A program made the translations under genes and the position numbers. A stretch of DNA of 64,000 bases from Roseateles_B flavus (GTDB taxonomy: Bacteria > Pseudomonadota > Gammaproteobacteria > Burkholderiales > Burkholderiaceae_C): NCBI RefSeq assembly GCF_039872765.1, contig NZ_JBDPZC010000010.1, forward strand, positions 117,807 through 181,806, written 5' to 3'. How positions within the stretch are numbered: position 1 is the first letter of the stretch; each line of letters begins with the position of its first letter. Below, piece by piece: positions 8,283 through 17,962 of the stretch. The notes beneath the pieces are model-generated. The model had not been told where the DNA came from and made no database searches. It worked only from the letters and a program-made list of their open reading frames with translations.

Positions 8283-8771
8283 TCAGCGACCGCCGAGCGC
8301 GCCGTCGTCGTCGATGCGCCGAGGGCAGATCGCCATGGGCAGCAGGAACCCCTCGGCCTGGACCTGCAGGTGGGCGATGTGCTGGCGCTGAGCCGCGGCC
8401 AGCACGGCCACGGTGGTGCGGTAGTCGGCCGCCGGATGCGGCACGACCTGCACCACCGGTGGCAGGCCGTCAGTCGGCGAGGCGAGCGCCTGCAGGCGGG
8501 CCTCGATCTCAGCGCGGCCCTCGAGGCGCTGCCCGTCGAGGAAGACGGCGCTGTCCGCCGCGATGCGCACGGTGTGGACGGGCGACGGCAGTGCTTCCTC
8601 CTCCGTGCAGCCGGCGTTCAGACGCAAGGCCACGGCGTGCAGCGGCGCCGGCATGGCCAGCATCCACAGGCTGATCAGCGCCAGCAGGACGGCGGCCAGC
8701 GGCGCAATGCACAGGCCCGGCGTGGGCGTTGGCGTTGGCGAGGATTCCGGCGGGATGCTCAGGGCGTGCAT
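8283..8771 (-). CDS. ExbD/TolR-like biopolymer transport protein, divergent
   Basis: 162 aa. A short Pro/Thr-rich N-terminus is followed by one hydrophobic helix (residues about 18-42) and a periplasmic domain with the VRIAADSAVFLDGQRLE pattern characteristic of ExbD/TolR. In energy-coupling ExbD the membrane helix carries an essential aspartate in its proton path; the helix here (IAPLAAVLLALISLWMLAMP) shows none, so coupling may be lost or altered. No ExbB or TonB partner is adjacent. The gene lies 74 bp downstream of a TonB-dependent receptor on the same strand, which supports a link to outer-membrane transport. Confidence 0.65.
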   Translation of the reverse strand: MHALSIPPESSPTPTPTPGLCIAPLAAVLLALISLWMLAMPAPLHAVALRLNAGCTEEEALPSPVHTVRIAADSAVFLDGQRLEGRAEIEARLQALASPTDGLPPVVQVVPHPAADYRTTVAVLAAAQRQHIAHLQVQAEGFLLPMAICPRRIDDDGALGGR

Positions 8772-8845
8772 GCGGAGGTTCCAGGGCGCAAGAGCGGCGC
8801 CCCCGCGCCATGATGCCAGAGCCCCCGGCGGGGGGCACTCCTGCC

Positions 8846-11182
8846 TTACAGCTTCTTCTCCCAGCGCAGCTGCCACACCGTGAAGCTGCGCCCCAGACTG
8901 TCCGACGTGATGCGGTTGTCGGCCGTGGTGATCACCGAGCTGGTGTTGTAGTCCAGCGGGGCGAGGTTGGAGGCGGAGAGGCGCAGCTGCGTGTCGCGGT
9001 CGATGGCCCAGGTGGCGGAGGCGTCGACCACCCGCTTGGTGGGGGTCACGCTCTGCTGGATCAGGGTCTGCTGGATGGTGCCACCGGGCGTCCAGTTCAG
9101 GCCGGCGGCCAGGGTCAGGGGCAGGCTGCGCAGCTTGTAGTCGACGCCGAGATTGGCCGTGGCCCGGGGCTGTGAATCGATGCGGTTGTTGGGGCCGGGA
9201 ATGCCGTCCACGCGGGAGCTGAAGAGGCTCAGGTTGCTGCGCAGATTGAGGGGCAGGGCGTCGTCTACAAACTCGTCCAGGCGGAACTTCGCCTCCAGCT
9301 CCACACCGAAGGTCTTGGCCGTGCCGATGTTCTGCGGACGCGCCACCCAGCGCGGCACCGCGGCCCAGGAGACGGTCTCCAGGCGGGTCTCGGTGCGGAT
9401 CAGGTCATTGATGTGGCGGTAGAAGAAGTTCGCGCTCAGCAGGCCGCCCTTGACCAGGTAGCGTTCGAAGGCGATCTCCACGCCCGTGGCCATCTCGGGC
9501 CGCAGGTCCGGGTTGCCGCTGCGGTCGGGGTACTGGACGGCATTGGGGCCGCAGGCGCCGTCGGCAGGGCAGGGGTACTCGCTGTTGATGCTGGGGCGTG
9601 CGATCAGGTCCTGCAGCTGCGGCGAGCGGTAGCTGCGGGTGAGGCTCATGCGCACCTGGTTGCGGCTCTTCTCCTCCGGTTTCCAGACGGCGTGCAGCAG
9701 CGGGGTCCAGACGCTGGACTTGTTGCGCACGGCGTAGTTGGCGGCATCGCTGTGGGTCTCGATGCCTTCCCAGCGCAGGCCGGCGTAGAAGGACCAGTGC
9801 GGGCCCATGGTCCATTCGTCCTGGCCATAGGCGGCGAAGCGGCGCACGGAGGCCGAGAGGTTGTCGCCGAAGTCCGCCAGCTCGGGGCGCGGCAGGCCGT
9901 TCTGCAGGCTCACGCGGGTCTGGTCGCGGGTCTGGTTCTCGGCTTCCACGCCGCCCACCAGGCTGTGCTCGTTCTCCAGCTGGCGCGAGACCTTGGCGAT
10001 CAGGCTCCAGTTGCTGTCATGCCCGTTGAGCGTGTCGTCCTGTGTGCGCGAGCCCAGGCCGCCGAGGAACTCCTGGCGCAGGGTGTGAGAGTCCATCAGC
10101 GCGCGGCCCAGGCCGGCGCGCAGGTCCAGGCGGGTGTCGGGGTCCAGCTTCTTCTGCAGCTGCGTGTTGAGGCGCAGCATCTTGAATTCGGTCCGGCCCT
10201 CGGTCTGGGCGCTGTCGTAGGCCAGGGGGCGTCCGTCGCTGCGATCGCCCGCCTGGCGTTGCTGGCTGCCGCTCGTGCCCTTGTTGACGCTCAGGAAGGG
10301 CTGGACGGAGAAGGACTCGCCCTCGCCCAGGCGCCATTGCACACGGCCGTTGGCGTTGAGCATGCGGCGTTCGTCGCTGCTGCTGCCGGTGGTGTTCAGC
10401 ACGCGGGTCGGGCCGCCGTGAAGGTCCTCGGTCACCGTGCGGCCGTTCTGGTCGTCCTCGTGCTTCATCTGCCCGGCGTTGACGGCCAGGTTGTAGCTGC
10501 TGCCGGCGTCGTCCAGCTTGTCGTTGCGCTGCCAGGAGAGGTTGGGATTGACGTTCGAGCGCTCCACGGTGAGGCCGGCGCGCAGGTCGTTGACCTTGCG
10601 CTGGTAGGCCTCGCGCAGCACCACATTGATGGTGCCGGCAATGGCGCGGGCGCCGTACTCGGCCGTGGGCGCACGCATGATCTCGATGCGCTCGACCTGC
10701 TCCGGGGGCAGCTGGTCCAGCGAGAAGCCCGGCGGCATGCGCTCGCCATTGACCAGGATCTGGGTGAAGCCGCCGCCCATGCCGCGCATGCGGATGTCGC
10801 CGCCTCGGCCGGGACGGCCGCCGGTGGTGACGCCGGGCAGGCGCTTCATCACTTCACCCAGGCTGTTGTCGCCGAACTTCTCGATCTCCTCGCGGCTGAT
10901 CACGATCCTGGCGGCCGAGGCGGCGCGGCGCGTGGCGTCGTCGCTCGGCCCGCCGCTGACCTCGACCTTCTCCAGCGTCTGGCGCGGCTCGGCAGCGGGC
11001 TTGCGTTCGGCGGCCGGCTTCACCGGGGGGCGCGGTGCACTGGCCGGTGCAGCGGGCGCAGGGGCCGCCTCCTGCGCCAGGGCGAGGTGGGCGCAGCCCA
11101 TCAGGCTGAGACTCAAGCAAAGGCCGCGCAGGGCGAATCGGGACGTGGACGGCTCGGAAGGCAAGGCGGAGAAGGGCGACAT
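8846..11182 (-). CDS. TonB-dependent outer-membrane receptor
   Basis: 778 aa, normal for the family. A signal peptide ends near ALAQEAAP, followed by a low-complexity Ala/Pro/Lys linker. The plug domain lies at about residues 90-220 (TLEKVEVSGGPSDDATRR, the IVISREEIEKFGDNSLGEVMKRLPGV motif region, GGDIRMRGMG, EIMRAPTAEYG), then a long 22-strand-type barrel ends in an aromatic-rich C-terminus (FTVWQLRWEKKL). The transported ligand cannot be read from the sequence. The start at 11182 gives an immediate signal peptide; the longer reading to 11284 adds non-signal sequence. The leader (11183-11438) is long and includes a hairpin with T-run on the same strand. Confidence 0.88.
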   Translation of the reverse strand: MSPFSALPSEPSTSRFALRGLCLSLSLMGCAHLALAQEAAPAPAAPASAPRPPVKPAAERKPAAEPRQTLEKVEVSGGPSDDATRRAASAARIVISREEIEKFGDNSLGEVMKRLPGVTTGGRPGRGGDIRMRGMGGGFTQILVNGERMPPGFSLDQLPPEQVERIEIMRAPTAEYGARAIAGTINVVLREAYQRKVNDLRAGLTVERSNVNPNLSWQRNDKLDDAGSSYNLAVNAGQMKHEDDQNGRTVTEDLHGGPTRVLNTTGSSSDERRMLNANGRVQWRLGEGESFSVQPFLSVNKGTSGSQQRQAGDRSDGRPLAYDSAQTEGRTEFKMLRLNTQLQKKLDPDTRLDLRAGLGRALMDSHTLRQEFLGGLGSRTQDDTLNGHDSNWSLIAKVSRQLENEHSLVGGVEAENQTRDQTRVSLQNGLPRPELADFGDNLSASVRRFAAYGQDEWTMGPHWSFYAGLRWEGIETHSDAANYAVRNKSSVWTPLLHAVWKPEEKSRNQVRMSLTRSYRSPQLQDLIARPSINSEYPCPADGACGPNAVQYPDRSGNPDLRPEMATGVEIAFERYLVKGGLLSANFFYRHINDLIRTETRLETVSWAAVPRWVARPQNIGTAKTFGVELEAKFRLDEFVDDALPLNLRSNLSLFSSRVDGIPGPNNRIDSQPRATANLGVDYKLRSLPLTLAAGLNWTPGGTIQQTLIQQSVTPTKRVVDASATWAIDRDTQLRLSASNLAPLDYNTSSVITTADNRITSDSLGRSFTVWQLRWEKKL

Positions 11183-11407
11183 GGTGACTGCAGGCAGGAA
11201 CACAGCGGCGGCGGCGGACTGTGCATTTTCGTGGACGGCCGAGCAGGGGGAGGGGGCCGGCCTTGCAGTGTTCAGGGCGATCACTGCACGGGGCGAAGCA
11301 TCTCACGCGGGCCGGGCCCTGACGTTTGGCATGCCTGCTTTTTTAACTTCTTTACAGGCGCTTCACCGGGTGGGTACCCAGGCCCGGGCAGGCCATGTCG
11401 GGCCCGC

Positions 11408-11438
11408 AAAAAAGCAAAGGGCCACCAGCGGTGGCCCT
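11408..11438 (-). terminator. Hairpin with T-run in the leader of the TonB receptor
   Basis: On the minus strand GGGCCACC pairs with GGTGGCCC around a 3-base loop and is followed by TTTGCTTTTTT. It is a second terminator downstream of the sbp terminator at 11599-11635 and 226 bp upstream of the receptor start. It could end a small RNA encoded in 11439-11598 or act as an attenuator for the receptor gene. Confidence 0.6.
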
Positions 11439-11598
11439 GCTACCGGACAGGGCGCAAGGCCCTGACGGATCATTCAGCGCTGGTCACGGGTTCCAGTCCT
11501 CTGCCCTATGTTGCAGCCGATTTCTCGCTTCCTGATGCTTCGCATTGTGCGCCGCGTTTGTGTCAGGCATTTGACGAGGAGCAAGGTTTTCGAGGATC
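11439..11598 (-). other. Noncoding stretch between two minus-strand terminators, possible small RNA
   Basis: These 160 bases lie between the sbp terminator and the terminator at 11408-11438. No convincing reading frame is seen. On the minus strand the segment can fold (GGGCCTTGCGCCC hairpin at about 11457-11469) and ends in a good intrinsic terminator, the layout of a trans-acting small RNA. No family was recognised and no clear promoter was found. The rest of the 551-base gap, 11183-11407, holds nothing else that I recognise. Confidence 0.25.
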
Positions 11599-11635
11599 AA
11601 AAAAGGACCTCCCGCGGCCGGGGCCGGGGAGGTCC
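11599..11635 (-). terminator. Intrinsic terminator after sbp
   Basis: On the minus strand GGACCTCCC and GGGAGGTCC form a perfect 9-bp stem over a GC-rich loop, followed by TTTTTTG. It lies about 100 bp past the sbp stop codon and closes the sulfate transport locus. Confidence 0.85.
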
Positions 11636-11714
11636 AAGGTCAGTCCGCGCAGCTCACGAGAGCTGGGCGCGCGGGGGTCTGACGAGGAGACAAACGGTGC
11701 TTGAATGGCTTTGA

Positions 11715-11728
11715 GGGTCAGGTCTTGC
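11715..11728 (+). repeat. Dispersed GGGGTCAGGTCTTGC motif
   Basis: GGGTCAGGTCTTGC, 14 of 15 core positions, intergenic just after the sbp stop codon. Confidence 0.6.
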
Positions 11729-11733
11729 CTGTA

Positions 11734-12750
11734 TCAGCGGGCGCCCGGCGAATAGATCTGGTCGAACACGCCGCCGTCGTCGAAGTGCGTCTTCTGGGCC
11801 AGGCGCCAGCCGCCGAAGAGCTCGTCCACGGTGAAGAGCTGCACGGGCGCGAACTGCCTGGCGTACCTGGCCGCGACCTTGATGTCCCGGGGGCGGTAGT
11901 AGTGGCGGGCGGCGATCTCCTGGCCCTCGGGGCTGTAGAGGTAGTCCAGGTAGGCCTGCGCCTGCTTGCGGGTGCCGCGCTTGTCCACGACCTTGTCCAC
12001 CACGGCCACGGGCGGCTCTGCCAGCACGGAGATGCTGGGGGTGACGATCTCGAACTTGTCCTTGCCCAGCTCCTTCACCGCCAGGTAGGCCTCGTTCTCC
12101 CAGGCGATCAGCACATCGCCGATGCCGCGTTCCACAAAGGTGGTGGTGGAGCCGCGGGCGCCGGAGTCCAGCACCTTGGTGTTGGCGTAGATGCGCTTGA
12201 CGAAGGCCTTGGCGGAGTCGGCATTGCCGCCGGGCTGCTTCAGGGCATAGCCCCAGGCCGCCAGGTAGTTCCAGCGCGCGCCGCCCGAGGTCTTGGGGTT
12301 GGGCGTGATGATGTCGATGCCGCTACGCGCCAGGTCCGGCCAGTTTGTGATCTTCTTGGGGTTGCCCTTGCGCACCAGGAACACGATGGTGGAGGTATAG
12401 GGGCTGGCGTTGTGGGGCAGGCGTTTCTGCCAGTCCGCGGGCACGAGCCTGGCGGCATCGTGCAGGGCGTCGATGTCGTAGGCCAGGGCCAGGGTCACGA
12501 CGTCCGCCTCCAGGCCGTCGATCACCGAGCGCGCCTGCTTGCCCGAGCCACCGTGCGACTGCTTGATGGACACGGTCTCGCCGGCCCTGGCCTTCCATTG
12601 CTTCGCGAAGGCGGCGTTGAAGTCCTGGTAGAGCTCACGCGTCGGGTCATAGGAGACGTTGAGCAGCTGGGTCTGTGCCAGCACGGCACCGCCGAGGCCC
12701 AGGAGCGCGGCGCCCAGGGACAGGCGGCGAAGGAAGGTGGAGGCTTGCAT
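11734..12750 (-). CDS. sbp: Periplasmic sulfate-binding protein
   Basis: 338 aa. A signal peptide (basic start, hydrophobic LGAALLGLGGAVLA, cleavage before QTQLL) is followed by the sulfate/thiosulfate-binding fold: LLNVSYDPTRELYQDFN, KQSHGGSGKQARSVIDGLEADVV, PYTSTIVFLVRKGNPK and a C-terminal GGWRLAQKTHFDDGG segment. It delivers sulfate to the CysTWA ABC importer. It lies 122 bp after cysB on the same strand and ends at a strong terminator. A second, related binding protein opens the locus at 17786, so this gene is either a paralogue with different affinity or a thiosulfate-preferring form; the sequence does not decide which. Confidence 0.9.
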   Translation of the reverse strand: MQASTFLRRLSLGAALLGLGGAVLAQTQLLNVSYDPTRELYQDFNAAFAKQWKARAGETVSIKQSHGGSGKQARSVIDGLEADVVTLALAYDIDALHDAARLVPADWQKRLPHNASPYTSTIVFLVRKGNPKKITNWPDLARSGIDIITPNPKTSGGARWNYLAAWGYALKQPGGNADSAKAFVKRIYANTKVLDSGARGSTTTFVERGIGDVLIAWENEAYLAVKELGKDKFEIVTPSISVLAEPPVAVVDKVVDKRGTRKQAQAYLDYLYSPEGQEIAARHYYRPRDIKVAARYARQFAPVQLFTVDELFGGWRLAQKTHFDDGGVFDQIYSPGAR

Positions 12751-12775
12751 GGACAGCGTGGATATCAAGGTTTCT

Positions 12776-12790
12776 GGGGTCAGGTCTTGC
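12776..12790 (+). repeat. Dispersed GGGGTCAGGTCTTGC motif, exact
   Basis: An exact 15-bp copy in the 122-bp gap between cysB and sbp, 26 bp upstream of the sbp start codon. Confidence 0.75.
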
Positions 12791-12872
12791 GTCCTGTGCT
12801 GCCATTCTTGCGAAGCCGGCCGCCGCTGTCCTCCAAGAAAATCAGCTAAGCAAAGAGGGAAAGTGAAGACCT

Positions 12873-13796
12873 TCAGGCCTCGGTGCCCAGCGCCTCGCGG
12901 ATGCGCTCCTCGCTCAGCGAGCCCACGCATTCCTGCAGGAATCGGTAGGCATAGCCGCGCAGGTAGTGGCCCTTCTTCAGGGCCAGGTGCGTGGTGTTGG
13001 TGGGGAAGAGGTGGGAGGCGTCCAGCAGGCGCAGGCCCGCGTCGCGCTGGGGCTCGAAGGCCATGGAGGCGATGATGCCCAGGCCCAGGCCGACCTGCAC
13101 ATAGGTCTTGATGACGTCGGCATCCAGGGCGGAGAGCACGATGTCCGGCGCCAGGCCGGCCTGCGCGAAGCTGGCGTCGATGCGGGCGCGGCCGGTGAAG
13201 CCCTCGTGGTAGGTGATCAGGGGCTGCTCGGCCAGGGCCTCCAGCGTCAGCGGCTCGGTGGCCAGCGAATGGCCCTCGGGCACGACCACGCTGTGGTGCC
13301 AGTCGTAGAAGGGGAAGGTGACGAAGGCCGGGTCCTCGCCCAGGGCCTCGGTGGCAATGCCGATGTCCGCCTCGCCCGACTGCAGCAGGCTGACGATCTC
13401 CGCCGGGTTGGCCTGCAGCAGCACCAGGTGCACCTTGGGAAAGGCGGCCTTGAAGCGCGCCACGACCTGCGGCAGGGCGTAGCGGGCCTGGGTGTGCGTG
13501 GTGGCCACGGTCAGCTGGCCGGCCTCGGCATCGGCGAACTGGTCGGCCAGGCGCTTGATGTTGCGGGCGTCCTGCAGCATGCGGTCCACGATGATCGCCA
13601 GCTCCTTGCCCGGCGCGGTCAGCCCCAGCAGGCGCTTGCCGCGGCGCACGAAGAGCTCCACGCCGAGTTCGTCCTCCAGGTCCTTGATGTGCTTGGACAC
13701 GCCGGACTGCGAGGTGAACAGCGCCGCCGCCACCTCGGTCAGATTGAAGTTCTGCTGGACGGCCTCGCGGATGATGCGCAGCTGCTGGAAGTTCAT
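12873..13796 (-). CDS. cysB: CysB-type LysR regulator of sulfur assimilation
   Basis: 307 aa. The N-terminal winged helix (MNFQQLRIIREAVQQNFNLT, SQSGVSKHIKDLEDELGVELF) and the effector domain (TTHTQARYALPQVV, GEADIGIATEAL, LDADVIKTYVQVGLGLGI) match CysB rather than other LysR proteins. CysB activates sulfate uptake and cysteine synthesis genes in response to acetylserine. The gene starts 13 bp after the cysA stop on the same strand and so is part of the transporter operon it presumably controls. Confidence 0.9.
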   Translation of the reverse strand: MNFQQLRIIREAVQQNFNLTEVAAALFTSQSGVSKHIKDLEDELGVELFVRRGKRLLGLTAPGKELAIIVDRMLQDARNIKRLADQFADAEAGQLTVATTHTQARYALPQVVARFKAAFPKVHLVLLQANPAEIVSLLQSGEADIGIATEALGEDPAFVTFPFYDWHHSVVVPEGHSLATEPLTLEALAEQPLITYHEGFTGRARIDASFAQAGLAPDIVLSALDADVIKTYVQVGLGLGIIASMAFEPQRDAGLRLLDASHLFPTNTTHLALKKGHYLRGYAYRFLQECVGSLSEERIREALGTEA

Positions 13797-13809
13797 GTCG
13801 CGGGCGGCC

Positions 13810-14858
<1,049 letters not shown>

Positions 14859-14862
<4 letters not shown>

Positions 14863-15758
14863 GCTTCTTCCTTCGCAGCGCGTGCGGCGACGGCTGCTCT
14901 CCATTCGACAAACTGCTTCAGACCGAGGGTGACCAGCGCCAGCAGCGCCAGCAGCGAGGCCACGGCGAAGGCGGCGGCGAACTGGTACTCGTTGTAGAGA
15001 ATCTCGACATGCAGGGGCAGGGTGTTGGTCTGGCCGCGGATGTGGCCGGAGACGACCGACACCGCGCCGAACTCACCCATGGCCCGCGCATTGCACAGGA
15101 TCACGCCGTACAGCAGGCCCCACTTGATGTTGGGCAGCGTCACGTGCCAGAAGGTCTGCCAGCCGCTGGCGCCCAGCACGGTAGCGGCCTCCTCCTCGTC
15201 ACGGCCCTGGGCCTGCATCAGCGGGATCAGCTCGCGGGCCACGAAGGGGAAGGTCACGAAGACGGTGGCCAGCACGATGCCTGGCACGGCGAAGATGATC
15301 TTCAGGTCATGCGCCTGCAGCCAGGGCCCGAACCAGCCCTGCGCGCCGAACAGCAGCACATAGATCAGGCCGGCCACGACGGGCGAGACGGAGAAGGGCA
15401 GGTCGATCAGCGTGATCAGCAGCTGCTTGCCGCGGAAGTCATGCTTGGCGATGGCCCAGGCGGCGCTGACGCCGAAGACCAGGTTCAGCGGCACCGCGAC
15501 CACCGTGGCGATCAGGGTGAGCTTGATGGCCGAGAGCGCGTCGTCCTCGATCAGCGCAGCGAGGTAGACGTCGAAGCCCTTGCGCAGGGCCTCGGTGAAC
15601 ACGGCCACCAGGGGCAGGATCAGGAAGAGGGCGAAGAAGCCCAGGCCCAGCGTGAGCAGGGTCCAGCGCACCCACGGCGCCTCGCGCGTGGCGGGGTTGC
15701 TCTGGTAGCGGCCGCCGGCGGCAGCGCCGTGGCCCAGGGAAGAGACGGCGCCGCTCAT
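14859..15758 (-). CDS. cysW: Sulfate ABC transporter permease CysW
   Basis: 299 aa with six predicted membrane helices from about residue 30. The permease EAA-type loop appears as EEEAATVLGASGWQTFWHVTLPNI, which contacts CysA, and the GEFGAVSVVSGHIRGQTNTLPL segment is characteristic of CysW. It overlaps cysT by 4 bp at its start and cysA by 4 bp at its end. Confidence 0.92.
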
Positions 15759-16636
15759 TTGCGACCCTCCAGACCGTTGCGCCGCGAGCTCCACGCCTGC
15801 AGCCCGTTGATGCCCAGCAGCAGCACGAAGCTGAACAGCAGCATCACCGTGGCGATGGCGGTGGCGCCCACGTAGTCGTACTGCTCCAGCTTGGAGATGA
15901 TCATCAGCGGCGTGATCTCGCTGACCAGGGGGATGTTGCCGGCGATGAAGATCACCGAGCCGTACTCGCCCACGGCGCGGGCAAAGGCCAGCGCGAAGCC
16001 GGTCAGCAGGGCCGGCGTCAGCGTGGGCAGCACGACGTAGCGGAAGGTCTGCCAGCGGTGCGCGCCCAGCGAGGCGGCGGCTTCCTCCAGCTCGGTTTCC
16101 ATGTCCTCCAGCACCGGCTGCACCGTGCGCACGATGAAGGGCAGGCCGATGAAGATCAGGGCCACCAGCACGCCCAGCGGGGTGAAGGCCACCTTGATGT
16201 CATGCGGTGCCAGCAGCGAGCCCACCCAGCCATTGGGCGCATACAGCGCCGTCAGCGCGATGCCCGCCACCGCGGTGGGCAGGGCGAAGGGCAGGTCCAC
16301 GAGGGCGTCCACCAGCTTCTTGCCCGGGAACTCGTAGCGCACCAGGCACCAGGCCAGGATCAGGCCGAAGACCAGATTGATGCCCGCGGCCAGCAGCGCG
16401 GCGCCGAAGCTGAGCTTGTAGGAGGCCAGCACGCGCGGCGAAGTGGCCGCGGCCCAGAAGGCCTCGAAGCCATGGCCTGCCGACTTCAGGAACACGGCCG
16501 CCAGCGGGATCAGCACCAGCAGCGAGAGGTAGAAGAGCGTGAAGCCCAGCGTCGGGCCGAAGCCGGGCAGCACGCGGCGGCGCTTGGGCACCGGCACGGC
16601 GGCAGCCTGGTCGGGAGAGAGGACGGCGGTGTTCAT
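15755..16636 (-). CDS. cysT: Sulfate ABC transporter permease CysT
   Basis: 293 aa, six membrane helices. The coupling loop is EEAAASLGAHRWQTFRYVVLPTL and the GEYGSVIFIAGNIPLVSEITPL segment marks CysT (also named CysU). It pairs with CysW to form the membrane channel. It lies 124 bp downstream of the first sulfate-binding protein gene; that gap holds strong GC-rich hairpins that could lower transporter expression relative to the abundant binding protein. Confidence 0.92.
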   Translation of the reverse strand: MNTAVLSPDQAAAVPVPKRRRVLPGFGPTLGFTLFYLSLLVLIPLAAVFLKSAGHGFEAFWAAATSPRVLASYKLSFGAALLAAGINLVFGLILAWCLVRYEFPGKKLVDALVDLPFALPTAVAGIALTALYAPNGWVGSLLAPHDIKVAFTPLGVLVALIFIGLPFIVRTVQPVLEDMETELEEAAASLGAHRWQTFRYVVLPTLTPALLTGFALAFARAVGEYGSVIFIAGNIPLVSEITPLMIISKLEQYDYVGATAIATVMLLFSFVLLLGINGLQAWSSRRNGLEGRK

Positions 16637-16678
16637 TCAGTGTTCCGGCGGCCACTTGCTGCCGCATTGAAGCCAGCG

Positions 16679-16760
16679 ACGCCCGAGGATCCGGCTTTGC
16701 CGGGCCTGCGGGCGTGCCCCCTGGAGGGGGCGCGTGAAGCGCGTAGGGGGTGGGGCATCC
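16679..16760. repeat. GC-rich intergenic hairpin repeat
   Basis: The gap between the first binding-protein gene and cysT contains nested inverted repeats (CCCCCTGGAGGGGG at about 16719-16732 and GCGCGTGAAGCGCG after it). This pattern resembles REP-like intergenic repeats common in Burkholderiales. It may protect the upstream mRNA or attenuate read-through into cysT. Confidence 0.5.
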
Positions 16761-17786
16761 TCAGCGCTTCAGGTTGGCGACGATCTGGTCGTAAGTGCCC
16801 CCATCCGCAAAGTGCGTCTTGCTCACCTTGGGCCAGCCCCCCAGCAGCTGGTCGACGCTGAAGAGCTTGATGTCGGCATAGCGCTGCGCATGGCGCTTGA
16901 ACACGGCGGCGTCGCGCGGGCGGAAGTTGTTCTTGGCGATGATCTCTTGCGCCTCGGGCGTGAAGAGGAAGTCCAGGTAGGCCTTGGCCAGGGCCGTGTT
17001 GCCCTTCTTGGCGGCGACCTTGTCGACGAGGGCGACGGGCGCCTCGGCCTCGATGGACACGGTGGGCGCGACCACATCGAACAGGCCCTTGCCGAACTCG
17101 TTCTCGATCAGCTCGGCCTCGGCCTCGAAGGTCAGCAGCACGTCGCCGATGCCGCGCTGGGTGAAGGTGGTGGTGGCGCCGCGGCCACCGCCGTCCAGCA
17201 CGGGCACGTTGGCGAAGATCTTGCCGACGAGTTCACGCGCCTGCGCCTCGCTGCCGCCCTTGGCGATCACGCTGCCCCAGGCCGCGAGGTAGCTGTAGCG
17301 GCCGTTGCCGGTGACCTTGGGGTTGGGGATGATCACCTGCACGCCGGGCTTGGCCAGGTCGGTCCAGTCCTTGATGCCTTTGGGGTTGCCCTTCTTCACC
17401 AGGAAAACGATGGTGGAGGTGTAGGGCGCGGCGTTGTGGGGGAAGCGCTGGCGCCAGTCGGCGGGGGTCAGGCCCTTCTCGGCGAGCTGGTCGACGTCGG
17501 TCGCCTGGTTCATGGTGACCACGTCGGCCTCCAGGCCACCGATCACCGAGCCGATCTGCTTGCTGGAGCCACCGTGCGACTGGTTCAGCACCACGCTCTG
17601 GCCGGTCTTGGCCTTCCAGCTGGCGGCGAAGGCGGGGTTGATCTGCTTGTAGAGCTCGCGCGAGACGTCGTAGCTGACGTTGAGCAGGCCGGGCTCGGCG
17701 GCCTGAGCCGGCATCAGCGCCGCGGCCAGGGGCAGGGCGGCGGCGAGCAGCAGGGAGCGGCGGGGCAGGGAGCGCAGGAACGTCAT
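16761..17786 (-). CDS. Periplasmic sulfate-binding protein (first gene of the sulfate operon)
   Basis: 341 aa. The signal peptide (RSLLLAAALPLAAALMPAQA, cleavage before AEPGL) precedes the sulfate-binding fold: LLNVSYDVSRELYKQINPAF, NQSHGGSSKQIGSVIGGLEADVV, FLVKKGNPKGIKDW and LGGWPKVSKTHFADGG. It is a paralogue of the binding protein at 11734-12750. As the first gene upstream of cysT it is the likely main sulfate receptor of the importer; it could equally be named sbp or cysP. The AT-rich region upstream probably carries the CysB-dependent promoter. Confidence 0.9.
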   Translation of the reverse strand: MTFLRSLPRRSLLLAAALPLAAALMPAQAAEPGLLNVSYDVSRELYKQINPAFAASWKAKTGQSVVLNQSHGGSSKQIGSVIGGLEADVVTMNQATDVDQLAEKGLTPADWRQRFPHNAAPYTSTIVFLVKKGNPKGIKDWTDLAKPGVQVIIPNPKVTGNGRYSYLAAWGSVIAKGGSEAQARELVGKIFANVPVLDGGGRGATTTFTQRGIGDVLLTFEAEAELIENEFGKGLFDVVAPTVSIEAEAPVALVDKVAAKKGNTALAKAYLDFLFTPEAQEIIAKNNFRPRDAAVFKRHAQRYADIKLFSVDQLLGGWPKVSKTHFADGGTYDQIVANLKR

Positions 17787-17829
17787 GGCGGAGCCTCGAT
17801 TGATCAGGAGCCGCCAATGTGCCCAAGGT

Positions 17830-17905
17830 TCCTTATTCGATAAACGATAGTTTTTGTATTTGCTTATCCGGAATAAGCATTGCTTCGATCCGGCATAAGC
17901 GCTCT
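17830..17905 (-). promoter_or_regulatory. Candidate CysB-responsive promoter region of the sulfate operon
   Basis: An unusually AT-rich stretch upstream of the first operon gene. It contains the inverted repeat GCTTATCCGGAATAAGC (17862-17878) and further TTATTCGATAA and CATAAGC half-site-like elements. CysB sites are long, degenerate and AT-rich, so this fits, but no precise consensus can be matched by eye. Confidence 0.45.
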
Positions 17906-17962
17906 TGGCGGACCCGTGCGGCTGCGCTAGGCTGGCCTGCCCGTTCACAGGAGAGCCGCCGG

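Noticed and set aside
9413..11704. Long plus-strand frame (763 codons) opposite the TonB receptor
   Set aside because: High-GC shadow of the receptor gene with low-complexity Ala/Gly/Val composition and no domain.
17465..17478. GGGGTCAGGCCC in the first sulfate-binding protein gene as another copy of the motif
   Set aside because: Only the first half matches, and the codons encode the conserved L-T-P-A-D-W stretch, so chance is likely.
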